Source: Anisodus tanguticus (lineage: Eukaryota > Streptophyta > Magnoliopsida > Solanales > Solanaceae). Taken from it: a stretch of 64,000 nucleotides of DNA. Positions within the stretch are counted from its first letter, which is position 1; each line of letters starts with the position of its first letter. Below the pieces are notes generated by a model that was not told the DNA's origin, did no database searches, and saw nothing but the letters and a program-made list of their open reading frames with translations. The stretch covers positions 53,037,513-53,101,512 of the forward strand of contig CM067539.1 in NCBI GenBank assembly GCA_034509755.1. Direction: 5' to 3'. The position numbers were made by a program, and so were the translations under genes. Positions 1 through 10,931 of the stretch are shown here, piece by piece.

Positions 1-1371
1 AAGAAGAACTTACTGCCTCTGTTCCTCGTAGTGTGTCTCAAGACGAGGAAATTCCTGATGATACCCCACTGATGAGATTCTATCCCAGAGGAATTCCTAG
101 TTGTGCTAAAACAAATGTTGCCCATAATGTTGCCGATGAAGCCACAACATCTCAAGCAACATTTCAGCAGACTTCAGAAGAGACACCAACACCATTCTCC
201 TCCAGCAAAACCAAATCTGACTCTAATTTTGAGGTAAATGCTTTTTCAGATAAGTTCTATTCCAAAGCTAAATTTGATAAATGGGATTGATATAAGAATA
301 GAGTTATCAGGGCTGAAAAGTGTTAGATATAGCCTCATGTTTATAATATGGTTTGGTTGACTTCCTCAATGATAGAAAGCTACTTAAAACTACAACTGAG
401 AAAGTACCATTCATTGATGAAGTAATTAGGTTGTTCTATACGAACTTGAATTCTGATATAGAAGATGCCTCCTCAAAGAAATTTGGGAAGGTATACCTCT
501 ATAACAAAATTTATCAATTTACACCCTTAATTATTAATCAATGTTTGGGAATTGAGCCTGAAGAAAGAAGTAGCACTACAGAAAGAGCAACAGAGAATAG
601 GGATGAGATAATTGAATACCTCACTGGAGGTATAATGAAGAAATAGATTCCTCGATGCCCTACTTCAAAGTTAACTGCCTTATTCTCCACCCTCTATAAT
701 ATTGTCATTCACAATTGTCTCCGTTCACTAAATGAGTCAATTGTAACAACTGATCAAACCTCGCTGTTGTTCAAAATTGGAAAAAGATTAAAAGTTGACT
801 TAGGAAATATTATTTTCTATCAAGTAGCCAAATTGGCAGAGAAAGAGTCAACTTTAATCCTTCCATTTCCCTCTCTGGTCTACCAAATCCTAACTACCTA
901 AGGCTTTGAGCCTAGAAGAGATGATATTTTAGGGAAAGCTCCTAAGGTATATTCAATTAACAAGGCAATTTTGAAAAGCAAAGAAAGAGTTATTGACCTT
1001 CCATGGAAAAAGGAAGCTGATAGTAAGAATGTTATCAGAAATGTTACACACATTCAGGGCAACACTGGTTCTGGACAGTCACCTCTGACAACTGAATGGT
1101 TAGTTGGTCAAATTGCCAACATCAACCAATAAATTTTAGAGGTTGATGCTGCCAGGGATGCATTAGTTTAGGCCAGGGACCAGTTCTTCCTGTTGCTTTC
1201 TTCCCAAAAAGGGGGAGATAATTCTTCGGTGCAGGGGGAGTAAAGGGCTGAAAGTTCTGAAGACAATGTTGTTGTTGCTCCTGTGCAGAGTGAAGAGGAT
1301 GTTGGGAGGAAAGTGTTGTTGAAGAGGTTAAGGCTCAGAGCTGAAGCTGAAGTTGTCATGCAAAAGTAGAA
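1..1371 (+). pseudogene. Remnant of plant-transposon-protein ORF in env position of a Sirevirus-like element
   Basis: Two open stretches (33-290 and 353-646, in different frames) continue with in-frame stops to about 1370. The 353-646 part reads as the domain often named putative plant transposon protein, seen in pieces such as VIRLFYTNLNSDI and VYLYNKIYQFTPLIINQCLG. The rest of that frame carries stops at 644-646 and near 900, 1130 and 1170. Downstream come five GGGGGAG tracts and an LTR-like block, so the ORF sits where Sireviruses keep an extra env-like ORF after pol. The domain name is from memory of the family; the position and the breaks are seen directly. The pol gene would lie left of the window. 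It is not functional: one frameshift between 290 and 353 plus several stops. Confidence 0.55.
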
Positions 1372-1764
1372 AGCGGCTGGAAGCTACTACTGATACATGA
1401 TAAGCTAGGGGGAGCAGGTTGATTTGCTGCTGATCTGCTATCTAACTGAGTTGCTTTGCTGAGAAATGTTCTTATTTGGATGTTTCAATTATCTAAAGTG
1501 TTATCTGGATGATTGATTGCTGAGACATGGGTTTAAAACTGATATTTGGGTATTTTCTTTTATATATTGGATGATATGTATATTAATGTATGTGCTAATA
1601 TTGTGTTTAATATTATGTCTTGGTATACACTGGTATACATATGTTTTGATTGTATGTCATCACAGGTTAAGGGGGAGCATAACTATAGTCATAGATGTTG
1701 TCATTGTCTTAAGTCATTTGCACAGGTTATAATGGGTTTTGTGAAGAAAGGCAAAAAGGGGGAG
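1211..1764 (+). repeat. Five polypurine tracts GGGGGAG upstream of LTR
   Basis: The heptamer GGGGGAG occurs at 1211-1217, 1234-1240, 1408-1414, 1671-1677 and 1758-1764, all on the plus strand and within 554 bases; the first and last copies are preceded by AAAAA. Multiple polypurine tracts between the last ORF and the 3' LTR are a known hallmark of the Sirevirus lineage of copia elements. The last copy is directly followed by AATG and the presumed LTR start at 1767. Confidence 0.7.
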
Positions 1765-1766
1765 AA

Positions 1767-2580
1767 TGTTAATGTTGGGTTTGGTGTTGTGACATTCTAC
1801 CCAATATATCATTTTAAGTACTAATTTGAATTTAAAAAATGTTGGAACAAATATCACAACATTCGGATCAATATTTTATGAAAAATTATTTTGCCTTACT
1901 TCACGGAATGAAGCAATATTCATGGAAATATTACTACAAAGTAAAAGTGACTTGGCAATGTAAATAGGAACTAATGAAAAACATGGGAAGAACAAGTCAA
2001 AGACGTTGCTATGCTTGAGGAACAAGTCCAAGAAGTTAAAGAATTTTGCTCCATGATCTTCTCCAACAAACACACCAGCTGCCCACCTTTCCCTCAACCT
2101 TCACAACAAATCGATGAGCTTTTCAAGGAAGACTCTCTACTATAAAAAGAGAGGATGCTGAAGTGAATCGATATCCAGAATCAAAATGTAAAAATACCAA
2201 GAGATCTCTCGGGATTTCATCTCAGAAATCTGGATCACAAATGTTGCCTGAGTGTGTCGACAACATTCCGTCCAACATTACAATTGTTGTTTAGATTATA
2301 GATTAGCTTTGTATGGAACGATTGTAATGAAAGGTTGTCTAAGTCTATTTAGGTAGATTTTTCAGGCAGAAGTCATCTGCGACTTCAACTTTTAATTCCT
2401 TTCCATTTATACTGTAAATCTGTAAAGAAAGGAATTTATAATTTTGTATATAAAATATATACAATACTTTCGATCATTGACTATCATATATATATAACCT
2501 ATGTAAATTTTATACCTTTGTGTTCTTAAATTTCTACTGCATTGCTCTTTAAAGTTTTCTATTTTTACTAAAGTGCTATC
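1767..2580 (+). repeat. Putative 3' LTR of the Sirevirus-like element
   Basis: The block starts with TGTTAATG two bases after the last polypurine tract, which is the expected LTR position. A TATAAAAAG box at 2141-2149 would be the LTR promoter. The right edge is uncertain: no second copy lies in the window, and host-like F-box sequence begins before 2673, so an end near CTATCA (about 2580) is a guess. Confidence 0.5.
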
Positions 2581-2672
2581 ACTGGCGCTGGACGACATTA
2601 TCGGCAATATTCGGAAACTGAATTGACATTCGAATTTTGTTTTATTGTTCCATAGCATACCCTGACCTATGA

Positions 2673-2855
2673 GTTTTTAAGTGTCTATCCATCTTGGAGT
2701 TGAAAGGGTGGAAGTCTCCACCATCAAGCCTGAAATTCTTAGAACTTAACATAGCCTTAGAACAATGGGACTTCCTTGGAATCTGCAACTTTCTACAGAG
2801 CTCATCGGATCTTGAGACATTGGCCATTGACTGCTGGGACAATCACAATGCAAAA
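2673..2855 (+). pseudogene. F-box/LRR gene exon remnant (LRR part)
   Basis: The frame from 2673 to 2855 is open for 61 codons and reads as plant F-box protein leucine-rich repeats: VFKCLSILELKGW, then SLKFLELNIALEQWDFLG and SSSDLETLAIDCWDNHN. It ends at a good donor, AAAA|GTAAGT at 2855/2856. A stop (TGA at 2670-2672) interrupts the frame just upstream, and no F-box exon is visible to the left, where the Sirevirus-like LTR abuts. The matching downstream exon with the FBD domain is at 14718-15044. I infer a single gene whose intron received two copia elements. No activity is expected because the 5' part is missing and the 3' exon has a frameshift. Confidence 0.6.
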
Positions 2856-2943
2856 GTAAGTTTCTTTTAGACCTTTATTTTTGTTACTTCACGTTATACA
2901 TATCAAACAACTATTAGTGAGGAAGAAGATGATATATACCAAT

Positions 2944-3816
2944 TGTTGGAAATTTACTAAATGTGGAATTAAGTATATCCCATTATTTATGACTCAAACA
3001 ATTGGGGCCCGCACGTCAGAAACATCGTTTCCACACACGTAGTGCCAAGTATCGCAAATTTCATTAGTGAAAGAGATATTGGTACGTCTGTAATACGTTT
3101 GAGACATAGAATGATGAACGGTTATTGGCCAAATAACAAACTATTCCACATTGGTAAACGAAGGAAGAAGTGTACGAAGTGTAAGATGAAACGAGTCCGC
3201 GGAGCCGTGGAGGGCCGCAGCGCCCCGCGGCGCTAATTCACAGAGTCGCGGCACTTCCGAGGCAGAATGTTGCAATGGAAAGTTGGAAAGTTCTGACCTT
3301 TGGGCTGGTTTTGGAGCATTGATTCTCCATTACTTGGCACATGAATTCAGCCATTATTTGACTGAATGTAACCCCTATATTAAGTGCCATTACATGGCTA
3401 TTGAAGGCCATTAGTTGTCTAGTTGAGGGGTCTTCTCCTTACACTGTAAATTGAGGCATTTGGCTCAATTGAAGAACACTACTCAACACTTAGAAAATAC
3501 TCCAGATTTTCTGAATTCATCTTCTTCCTCTCTAGCAAAGTTACTATACTCAAAGTTCTTCATGAGTAACACTTGAGTTTCCTTTGCTCAATTTTTAAGT
3601 TGTTGTTGTATCTTGGGAAACTATTGCCTGTCAAGACAAAAGGAGATATATGGGGCAATCTTGGCTTAAAGACAGAGTGACATCACTCGACTCAGCAAAT
3701 CACACAAGCAGTTTGTTAAGTTCTTGATTTCCAGTTTATTGTAATAGTTAGTTTATCCTTTCTACCATTGTAATAGTTACTTACTTCCCGTTTCCTGCAA
3801 CAATTGTATCCCAATA
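2944..3816 (+). repeat. Copia-1 5' LTR
   Basis: It begins TGTTGGAAATTTAC and ends ATCCCAATA; the 3' copy ends ATCCCAACA. It carries a CpG-rich stretch at about 3195-3250 and the sequence GGGGCAATCTTG followed by an AAAGACAGAGTG block shared with the 3' copy and the solo LTR. No tRNA-iMet-type primer site (TGGTATC...) follows the LTR, which is unusual. Confidence 0.8.
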
Positions 3817-3853
3817 ATTTTATGACAACATTTTGTTGTAAGTACCTAGAAAG

Positions 3854-6800
3854 ATGACTGGAAGAGATCAAACTGCTTCTGATTCTGCTCTGCCTTCCCC
3901 ACTGCTCAAGGCATAACTAATGCCTTTCCGGTTGCTCAAGGCTCATCCAACGCCTTTACTGCCGCTCAAGGGAACGTTGTCGCTCCTCCACCCGCTGGAT
4001 TCCACCATGAACGCCCTGAAAAGTTCATAGGCTCAAACTTCAAGAGATGGCAACAGAAGATGCTTTTCTATCTGACTGTTATGGGAATGGCACGTTTCCT
4101 AACAGAAGATCCTCCACAAGCTGGAGATGAAATGGACCCTTTGTCTTCTAAAACGACTGAAGGGGGCCTAGGTATCCATGTCATTAATGGCGTGAAGATG
4201 GTTCTTGATGCATGGAATCATAGTGATTTCGTGTGTAAGAATTACATATTGAACTGCTTGTCAGACCCTCTCTACATGGTGTATTGCACCATAGGCACTG
4301 CCAAAGAGTTGTGGGAGAAGCTGCAAAAGAAGTACAACGCACAAGATGCAGGTACTAAGAAATTCATCGTTGGGAAATTTCTGAAATTTCAAATGGTGAA
4401 TAGTAAAACAGTGATGTCCCAAGTCTAGGAATTCCAAATGATTCTACATCACCTGGATTTGGAAGGTATGAAACCAAATGAGCAGTTTTTTATTGCATCA
4501 CTGATTGAAAAGTTACCTCTTTCGTGGAATGAGTTACTTAAAACACAAGACAAATGAGATGACCTTTGAAGAACTTGTTATCAAACTCCAAATTGAGGAA
4601 GATAATAAGAAGGCCTTGCCTAAGGGTAAACAACCCGCTAAGGCAAAGGCAAATCTGGCTGAGTCCAAAGGGAACCCAAGCAAGAAGCGCCAGTTCTAGA
4701 AAGACGGCAAGACCTAAGCAGCGGAGAAGTTCAAAGGAAACTGTCACCACTGTGGAAAACCTAGTCACATGATTAAGGACTGCCGCAAGCTCAAGACTGA
4801 GCAATGAGAGAAGGCCAAAGCTAAGGGAAAGGCACAGGTTAACGTCGTCAAAGACCAGTTTCTAGACGACATGATTGAGGAGTTCTCAGCGGTGGTGCTA
4901 GAAGCAAACCTTGTTGAGAATCTCATGCAATGGTTGATGGACACAGGTGCTACAAGACACATCTGTTCCAATAGAGATGCCTTCTCCACTTATACACCGG
5001 TTACAAATAAGAAGTTATTCATGGGCAACAACGCTTCCTCTGATGTGCTGGGGGTAGGAAAGGTAGTCCTGAAGATAACTTCTGGAAATGAGTTCACTCT
5101 GAAGGAAGTGATGCATGTTCCTGAGATTAGAAGAAATTTAATTTCAGGTCATTTATTGGTTAATGTTGGTTTTAGGCTAGTGTTTGAGTCCAATAAATTT
5201 GTAGTAACTGAGAATTGAACGTTTGTGGGAAAAGGATTCGTCTGTGAAGGCCTCTTCAAAGTTAACGCCATGTCTGTATTACGTACAAGCAATAATATTG
5301 AAGTTTCTTCTTACTTGCTTGAGTCCTCTAATTTATGGCATCATAGATTAGGACATGTCAACTACTAGTCCATCCAAAGGTTGATAAAGTTGGAGTTGTT
5401 GTCGTCTATCGACGTAAACCCTCAACATAAGTGTGAGGTGTGCGTAGAGGCAAAACTCACAAAGCTTCCTTTTTGATCCGTCGAAAGGAATACCTCTCCT
5501 CTAGAACTAATTCACACAGATATATGTGATTTGAAGTTTGCACAAACTAGAGGGGAGAACAAGTACTTTGTGACATTCATTGATTATAGCACAAAGTATT
5601 GTTACCTTTACTTGTTGAAAAGTAAGGATGAAGCCTTTGAAACGTTCTGACGTTACAAAGCAGAAGTTGAGAACTAACTAAGCATGCAGATTAAATCCAT
5701 TCGTAGCGATAGATGGGGAGAATATGTAGCGCCATTTGAGGAATATTGTGCCCAATCAGGCATTGTTCATCAAACGATGGCTCCATACTCACCTCAATCA
5801 AATGGTGTGGCAGAACGTAATAACCGCACATTGAAGAAAATGATGAATGCCTTCCTCATCAATTCCGGTCTTCTCCAAAACATGTGGGGAGAAGTTGTCT
5901 TTACCGCTAATACGATTCTTAACAGAGTCCCACATAAGGGTAAGGACAAAACTTCATATGAATCATGGAAATGAAAGAAACACACCTATCAATATTTAAA
6001 GGTGTGGGTTGTCTGGCAAAGGTCAGAGTACCTAAGCCAAAGCAGATCAAGATTGGGCCTAAGACTGTAGATTGCATATTCATTGGATATGCAAATAACA
6101 GTAGTGCTTATCGCTTCATAGTGCATAAGTCAGATATTCCAGATATCTACGGGGGTACAATCATAAAATCAATGAATGCATAATTATTTGAAGATACCTT
6201 TTCGAGAAAGGAAAAAGACATAACCTCTCGCAAATGAAGTTATGAACAGAGCTCTCAGGAACCAAGAGTCGTTGACGGCCCGGATCTAGATAGTTCAGAT
6301 CTAGTGGATCTCGAAGTGGCTGAATATCTGGAATCTAGTATTCCAGATTCTCAGAACTTGGAGACTCCAGAGATGGAACTAAGATGAAGTAAAAGGGCCA
6401 GGAAGGATAAATCCTTCGGTCCTGACTTTATAGCTTATATGGTTGATGATGAACCAAGGATAATTGTTGAAGCATTGTCAACTACAGAGGTACCACTATG
6501 GAAAGAAGCTATTGAGAGTGAAATAGGCTCCATTCTGCCTAACCATACTTGGGAGTTGGTTGGTCTTCCTCCGGGAAATAAACCATTGGGTTGTAAGTGG
6601 ATACTCAAATGGAAGTATAAAGCAGATGGGTCTATAGATAAGTACAAGGCCAGGTTGGTAGTCAAGGGCTATCGGCAGAAAGAAGGCCTTGACTATTTTG
6701 ACACGTACTCCCGGCGTCTAGGATGACGTCCATACGAGTATTCATTGCGATCGCAGCATTGCGTGACCTTGAGATACATCAAATGGATGTCAAGACAGCC

Positions 6801-7989
6801 TTCCTAAATGGTGATTTGGAAGAAGAAATCTATATGGAACAACCCGAGGGGTATTTGGTTTCAGGGCAAGAGAAGAAAGTCTGTCGGCTTATCAAATCTC
6901 TGTACGGGCTGAAACAAGCCCCGAAGTAATAACACAAAAAAATTGATAGTACTCTACTATCGAAGGGTTTCGCCATTAATGAGTGACAAATGTGTTTACA
7001 TGAAAGGTAACTCTGACTCGTTCGTTATGATATGTCTGTATGTAGACGACATATTGATCACATGGAGCAGTCCTAGCATAATTCTAGAGACTACGAACAT
7101 GTTGAAACAATACTTCGACATAAAGGATATGGGTATCGCAGATGTCATCTTAGGGATAAAAATCTCTAAGACGTCTGACGGACTGGTCTTATCTCAGTCT
7201 CACTACTTCGAGGATGTTTTGAGAAAGTTTGAGATATTTGGCAGTTCGCCTATAAAGTCACCAATGGATAGAAATCAAAAGCTTGATAAAAATCGTGGTG
7301 CACCCATATGCTAGGAGAAATATGCACAGGTAATTGGTACTTTGATGTACATAACAAACTGCACCTGACTTGATATTGCTTATGCAGTCAACAAGTTGGC
7401 TAGGCTTACCCGTAATCCGAGTATTGATCACTGGAAGGCGTTGAATCGGGTACTATAATACCTGAAATACACGCTAACTTACGGGTTGCATTATTCGAGA
7501 TATCCAGCTGTACTAGAGGGGTATAGTGATGCAAACTGGATATCTGACATAGAGAACACCAAGTCCACCAGTGAGTATGTATTTACAATTGGTGGTGAAG
7601 CTGTGTCTTGGAAATCCTCTAAGCAAACTTGCATCGCTCGATCCACGATAGAATTAGAGTTTATCGTTTTAGACAAAGCAGGAGAAGAAGCTGAGTGGCT
7701 TCACGAATTCTTAGAGGATGCTCCTTGTTAGAACAAACCCGTACCTTCTGTAATGATCCACTGCGACAGCTAGTCGGCTCTAGGAAGGGCACATATTTCT
7801 ATGTACAATGGCATGTCTTGTCATATTCGACGGAGACATAAGACCGTTAGGCAGCTGATCACCACGGGTATAATATCCATTGATTACATAAACTCAAAGG
7901 ATAACATAGCAGACCCACTGACAAAGGTCTTACCCAAGGATCAGATGTTCTGCTTGTCTAGGGGAATGGGCTTAAAACCCAAAGTATAA
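3854..7989 (+). pseudogene. Copia-1 gag-pol polyprotein remnant
   Basis: Domains in order: gag (4060-4700), a CX2CX4HX4C zinc knuckle near 4741-4790 (CHHCGKPSHMIKDC), aspartic protease MDTGATRHIC near 4932-4965, GAG-pre-integrase LWHHRLGHVNY near 5334, integrase core with IRSDRWGEY (5695-5725) and GVAERNNRTL (5800-5835), RT from 6439 with an intact YVDD at 7039-7050, and RNase H from 7486 to 7989 (HIRRRHKTVRQL, DNIADPLTK). Stops and frameshifts occur throughout, for example TAG after SQV at 4426-4428, a frameshift around 6715 and TAA after the KQAPK motif at 6927-6929. The protein order IN before RT is diagnostic of copia. Confidence 0.85.
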
Positions 7990-8547
7990 GGACCAATACA
8001 GTGGTAACCCACCCTTACTGACTGGAGATCCCAGGAATTAGGTTCAATTGGAAAACTAAGCTGTAAAGGTTCAGTTAATCGCTTCGGTGGAAGCATGAGC
8101 ACTTCCGATAGTGATTTCTGCAAAGAAATACCAAATCCAAAGTTGTTCCCATGATAGACTATAGGTTCTATCTGCAGTGTAGGTAAATGTTAAGTTTCCA
8201 AAACCTTAAATGATCCTCACCGGTTGAGGTTAGGTTTGGGGAAACTTTTAATTGTTCCTAACACTTGTAAAGTGGGGTAATGCAGGATACCTTGTAGGAG
8301 ACAACCTATTTAAGTGTGAGGATAGGCCATCTCAAATGAACGCACTTAAGAATCCAAGAAGTGTCCATGGCTACAACGCACAAAACAATACGAAGAACTG
8401 AGTAAAGGAAGTTATTGTGTTGGTACCGTTTACTTGGCTTACACTAAACACTGACGGTTCAAGACATCACATTCACCGCGCAGTAAGTAAGTCCGATGGT
8501 ATTCAACTATGGAAGGTTCAAAGCGTATGCTACCTATCCAGATGCAA

Positions 8548-9434
8548 ACAATTGGGGCCCCGCACGTCGGAAATGTCGTTTCCACACACGTGCACACGTA
8601 GTGCCAAGTATCACAAATTTCATTAGTGAAAGAGATATTGGTACGTCTGTAATACGTTTGAGACATAGAATGATGGACGGTTATTGGCCAAATAACAAAG
8701 TATTCCACGTGGGTAAATGAAGGAAGAAGTGTACGAAGTGTAAGATAAAATGAGTTAGATTTCGCCGCGGAGCCGTGGAGGGCCGCGGCGCCACAGCGTC
8801 TGAGCCGCGGCGCCACACCGTCTGAGCCGCGGAGCCGGAGCACCGCGGCGCTAATTCAAAGAGCTGCGGTGCTTCGGAGGCAGAATGCTGCAATGGAAAG
8901 TTGGAAAGTTCTGACCTTTGGGCTGGTTTTAGAGCATTGATTCTCCATTACTTGACACATGAATTCATCCATTATTTGGTTGAATGTAACCCCTCTGTTA
9001 AGTGCCATTACATGGCTATTGAAGGCCATTAGTTGGCTAGTTGAGGGGTCTTTTCCTTACACTATAAATTGAGGCCTTTGGCTCAATTGAAGAACACTAC
9101 TCAACACTTAGAAAATACTCCAGATTTTCTAAATTCGTCTTCTTCCTCTCTAGCAAAGTTACTATACTCAAAGTTCTTCAAGAGTAACACTTGAGTTTCC
9201 TTTGCTCAATTGTTAAGTTGAAGTTGTATCTTGGGAGACTATTTCCTGTCAAGATAAAAGGAGATATACGGGGCAATCTTGTCTTAAAGACAGAGTGTCA
9301 TCACTCGACTCAGCAAATCACACAAATAGTTTGTTAAGTTCTTGATTTCCAATTTATTGTAATAGTTGGTTTATCCTTTCTACCATTGTAATAGTTACTT
9401 ACTTCCCATTCCCTGCAACAATTGTATCCCAACA
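8548..9434 (+). repeat. Copia-1 3' LTR, 5' edge missing
   Basis: It is near-identical to 2996-3816 starting at CAAACAATTGGGGCC. The first 52 bases of the LTR (TGTTGGAAATTT...) and the polypurine tract expected before it are absent. The CpG-rich segment (about 8763-8860) is longer here than in the 5' copy because of an extra tandem CCGCGGCGCC-type unit. It ends CCCAACA at 9434. Confidence 0.8.
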
Positions 9435-10407
9435 CCAACATATTTCTAATCTTAAGTACTTCAGAAAAAAATCATAAAAGTTTTTTATAATTCAAACCAC
9501 CTTAGTAGTATTTTATTGATAATGATAAAATGTTACAAAGAGGTGGACTTGACTGCCTTACCTGTTCAAAAGGGTAAGACTTGAACCGATACAATCCTCA
9601 AGTATAGAGAAATTAAGGAAGTTCAATCTTTGACAAAAGTGTAGGAGCTAAGCCTCAAATGTGTGAGCAAAATGAGGGATTTTGTATAGAAGGATTCCTA
9701 CTTGCAATTTGAAACATAACTAGCTTAAGTACTAAATGATTTTTTCATCAATAGCTTCTAACTTGTGGAGACTGCTCTTGTGTATGTTGTTTCCATAAAA
9801 ACTAAAAAGGTGAAAAAGCGAGACAGTTAACATGTGAGCTGACAGAAGGATCAAATCGGGAGTTCATTTTGTTGCATTATTGGAGATAGGCTTTGGGGTT
9901 TCTTTCGAATTCTGAGCTTCCACTTGTCCACCCTTAAGTTCCCTCTAGCTTATCGCGGTAGTGAGTTAAAACTAAAAAATTTCTTGTCTTCATCCACTAG
10001 GTAACTATATCCAGCTAAAGAATTAGTGGCACTTCTATGTTATAGTGTCACCTTGACTACTTCACCTTGAATAAACTCTTTAATCTCTTCAATAATAGGT
10101 TCATAGTGCCAAAAAGGTTTCAAAACTCCCTTGACAGCATTCACAATAAGTTAAGGGTCGTCTTGCACCAAAATATTTTTAATACAATGTTCCGGACACT
10201 ATTCAGCCCATAAGAAAGTGCAAATGCTTCAGTCTTATTATGGAAAGTGACATAATAATATCATCTGGTCCATATCTTCCTTGTCCGCCACGGCCATCCG
10301 TGTTTAGTTTTGCCGATCCTAGATGAGATTTGCACCATTTTACAGTGTTTGTCCCTCGAGGTGAGTATTTCTCAATGTGTTCAGAGATATTGCTCTAGGG
10401 AATGCGT
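9435..10407. other. Non-coding stretch between Copia-1 and Copia-2
   Basis: No protein domain or RNA gene is recognised here. By position it is intron of the disrupted F-box gene, or older repeat debris. It ends with AGTTC (10408-10412), the left copy of the Copia-2 target duplication. Confidence 0.5.
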
Positions 10408-10412
10408 AGTTC

Positions 10413-10922
10413 TATTAGACAGCACAACACGTGAAAAATGTAATTACTTTATTATTGTATTACTAAGACTTGAACACTATAACTTGACCACAATATACAC
10501 CAAGTTCTTACTCTTTTATTTTTACCAACACTTGACACTCACACTTAAACTTACTTAACTATTTACACACACTTTATACTCACTTGGACACTTTTTAGAT
10601 GCACACTTGGGACTTAAGTACACCTTACTTGCTCTCACTTCTTGAGAACTTCTTACTCACTTTATTACAACTCAAATCTATCACCTCTATTTATAGGTGG
10701 TGATGGAAGAATCTAGTTAGGATACTTAATTACTACTCTATTCTAGAATATTCCTCACTACTTTTTTCTAGAATCACTCTTCTATTTATTTCTAGAGTTT
10801 TTCTTTCTAGACTCCACTTTAGAACTTTCATTCTAAAGTTCTTTCAACTCTATAGAACTACTAGAACATTCTAGATTGATTATCCATTGTCTTGGAAATT
10901 AAGTTGATGATGACTTTTAACA
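10413..10922 (-). repeat. Copia-2 3' LTR
   Basis: This is a direct repeat of 13713-14231, differing at scattered sites including a missing AAAGTAATTA-like segment near 10460. The outer edge adjoins AGTTC; the inner edge adjoins the polypurine tract. Confidence 0.85.
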
Positions 10923-10931
10923 CTCCCCCTC

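Larger units (their letters stand above)
2944..9434 (+). mobile_element. Copia-1, degenerate Ty1/copia retrotransposon
   Basis: Two direct repeats of about 0.85-0.9 kb (2944-3816 and 8548-9434) flank a gag-pol remnant in copia order: gag, protease, integrase, RT, RNase H. The left end starts TGTTGG and the right end closes CCAACA, an inverted hexamer. Flanking bases CCAAT (left) and CCAAC (right) may be an aged 5-bp target duplication. The element sits in the intron of the F-box remnant, 88 bp after the LRR exon's donor. Many stops and frameshifts make it non-autonomous. A solo LTR at 35670-36959 belongs to the same broad family, and the pol of Copia-3 is a close relative. Confidence 0.85.

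Noticed and set aside
1168..1359. Ser/Thr-rich minus-strand frame
   Set aside because: Antisense to the GGGGGAG-rich, Glu/Val-rich tail of the Sirevirus-like element; no domain.
3042..3236. Cys/Lys-rich short frame (CTKCKMKR) in the Copia-1 5' LTR
   Set aside because: It resembles a small zinc-binding peptide, but lies in LTR sequence, is broken in the 3' copy and runs into the CpG-rich repeat.
8439..8843. 134-codon minus-strand frame over the Copia-1 3' end
   Set aside because: It crosses the internal/LTR deletion junction and the CpG-rich tandem units; no domain is seen and it is not in the 5' LTR copy.
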